The position numbers were made by a program, and so were the translations under genes. The notes below the pieces were generated by a model. That model was given only the letters and a program-made list of their open reading frames with translations. It made no database searches and had not been told where the DNA came from. Shown one piece after another: positions 6,151 to 6,688 of a DNA stretch of 6,688 nucleotides (position 1 is its first letter; each line of letters starts with the position of its first letter). Source of the DNA: Acidobacteriota bacterium (GTDB lineage: Bacteria > Acidobacteriota > Vicinamibacteria > Vicinamibacterales > UBA8438); assembly GCA_011523485.1 (NCBI GenBank), contig WTGR01000289.1, positions 1-6,688 of the forward strand. The letters are read 5' to 3'.

Positions 6151-6688
6151 ATGATGAGAATCACACTGATGGTGGCATCCCTGTTGGCGGCGCCGCTCGC
6201 CGCCGCGGCGCAGGACGGCGGCATCTCCGGTTCGGTGACCGACGACACCGGCGGCGTGCTTCCCGGCGTGACCGTCGAGGCGTCGAGCGCCGCGCTGCCG
6301 GGGCCTCGTGTGGCCTTCACCGACGGTGAAGGGGCCTACAGCCTCACGGCGCTGCCCGCCGGCGATTACGTCGTCACGTTCAGCCTGCCGGGCTTCGAGC
6401 GGGCGGAACGCGAAGTGGAGCTGTCTGCGGGGCTCACTGCCACGATTGACGTCGACCTGGCCCTCGGCGGGCTCTTCGAGGAAGTCACCGTGGCGGTGAC
6501 CGGCACCGCCATCGAGGCGCCGGCCATCAACATGCCGCACGCGGTGACCGTGGTCAGCCGCGAGACGCTGGAGCAGCAGGGGGCGACCCAGCTCGTCGAT
6601 CTCTTCCGGAACCTGAACGTCAGTCACGGCGTCGTCGGCGAGCGCAACAGTTGGTACAACTCGAACCAGCCGTCGACGCTCACCGAGA
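6151..6688 (+). CDS. TonB-dependent receptor with carboxypeptidase-regulatory-like domain, 3' end missing
   Basis: The N-terminal 179 residues of an outer-membrane, TonB-energised transporter; the frame is open to the right edge. A signal peptide (residues 1-20, basic start, hydrophobic core, AAA before QDG) leads into a carboxypeptidase-regulatory-like beta-sandwich (about 25-105: ISGSVTDDTGGVLPGVTVEA, GAYSLTALPAGDYVVTFSLPGF), a short linker with EEVTVAVTG, and the start of the plug domain from about residue 126 (MPHAVTVVSRETLEQQGATQ, LVDLFRNLNVSHG). This architecture is common in Acidobacteriota and Bacteroidota receptors for large or complex nutrients; the ligand cannot be inferred because the barrel is outside the window. 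Two ATGs are adjacent (6151 and 6154). GGAG at 6144-6147 is three bases from the first and six from the second, so the second may be used; the signal peptide works with either. Transcription probably starts from the box at 6065, separate from the decarboxylase gene, which ends 210 bases upstream. Confidence 0.9.
   Translation, partial: MMRITLMVASLLAAPLAAAAQDGGISGSVTDDTGGVLPGVTVEASSAALPGPRVAFTDGEGAYSLTALPAGDYVVTFSLPGFERAEREVELSAGLTATIDVDLALGGLFEEVTVAVTGTAIEAPAINMPHAVTVVSRETLEQQGATQLVDLFRNLNVSHGVVGERNSWYNSNQPSTLTE

Overview
The window is a GC-rich (roughly 70% by eye) bacterial chromosome segment with ordinary gene packing and no RNA gene, transposon, CRISPR array or phage gene that I can see. 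The outer-membrane receptor with a carboxypeptidase-regulatory-like N-terminus at the right edge, the zinc-ribbon rhomboid protease, and the overall base composition fit a Gram-negative member of the Acidobacteriota, perhaps Vicinamibacteria-like. That assignment is an inference from gene style; no marker gene in the window proves it.

Left part, 1-2685, plus strand: an amidohydrolase cut by the left edge, then a small DUF29 protein 35 bases downstream, then a six-helix rhomboid-family intramembrane protease with an N-terminal zinc ribbon. A 10-bp perfect inverted repeat sits in the 3' end of the DUF29 reading frame. A promoter-like extended -10 lies just before the rhomboid GTG start, so the rhomboid gene is probably transcribed on its own.

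Middle, 2686-4287: the rhomboid gene converges on a minus-strand pcnB-type poly(A) polymerase gene, with a small hairpin between them. The pcnB start is uncertain: the conserved protein begins at a GTG (4015) that overlaps by one base the stop of a 21-codon leader frame, behind a TACAAT -10 box. The 272 bases between pcnB and the next gene hold two divergent promoter-like boxes and an 11-bp tandem duplication.

Right part, 4288-6688, plus strand: a 550-residue group II PLP-dependent decarboxylase with all expected cofactor residues but an unusually long stretch between the PLP-binding Asp and Lys. After a 210-base intergenic region with a TACAAT -10 box and a perfect 6-4-6 dyad, a TonB-dependent receptor gene begins and runs off the right edge.

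The genes do not form an obvious single pathway: peptide or small-molecule hydrolysis, membrane proteolysis, RNA 3'-end tailing, amino-acid decarboxylation and outer-membrane uptake. I see no evidence of a new multi-gene system. The best leads are the divergent decarboxylase, the leader frame overlapping the pcnB start, and the dyad upstream of the receptor.
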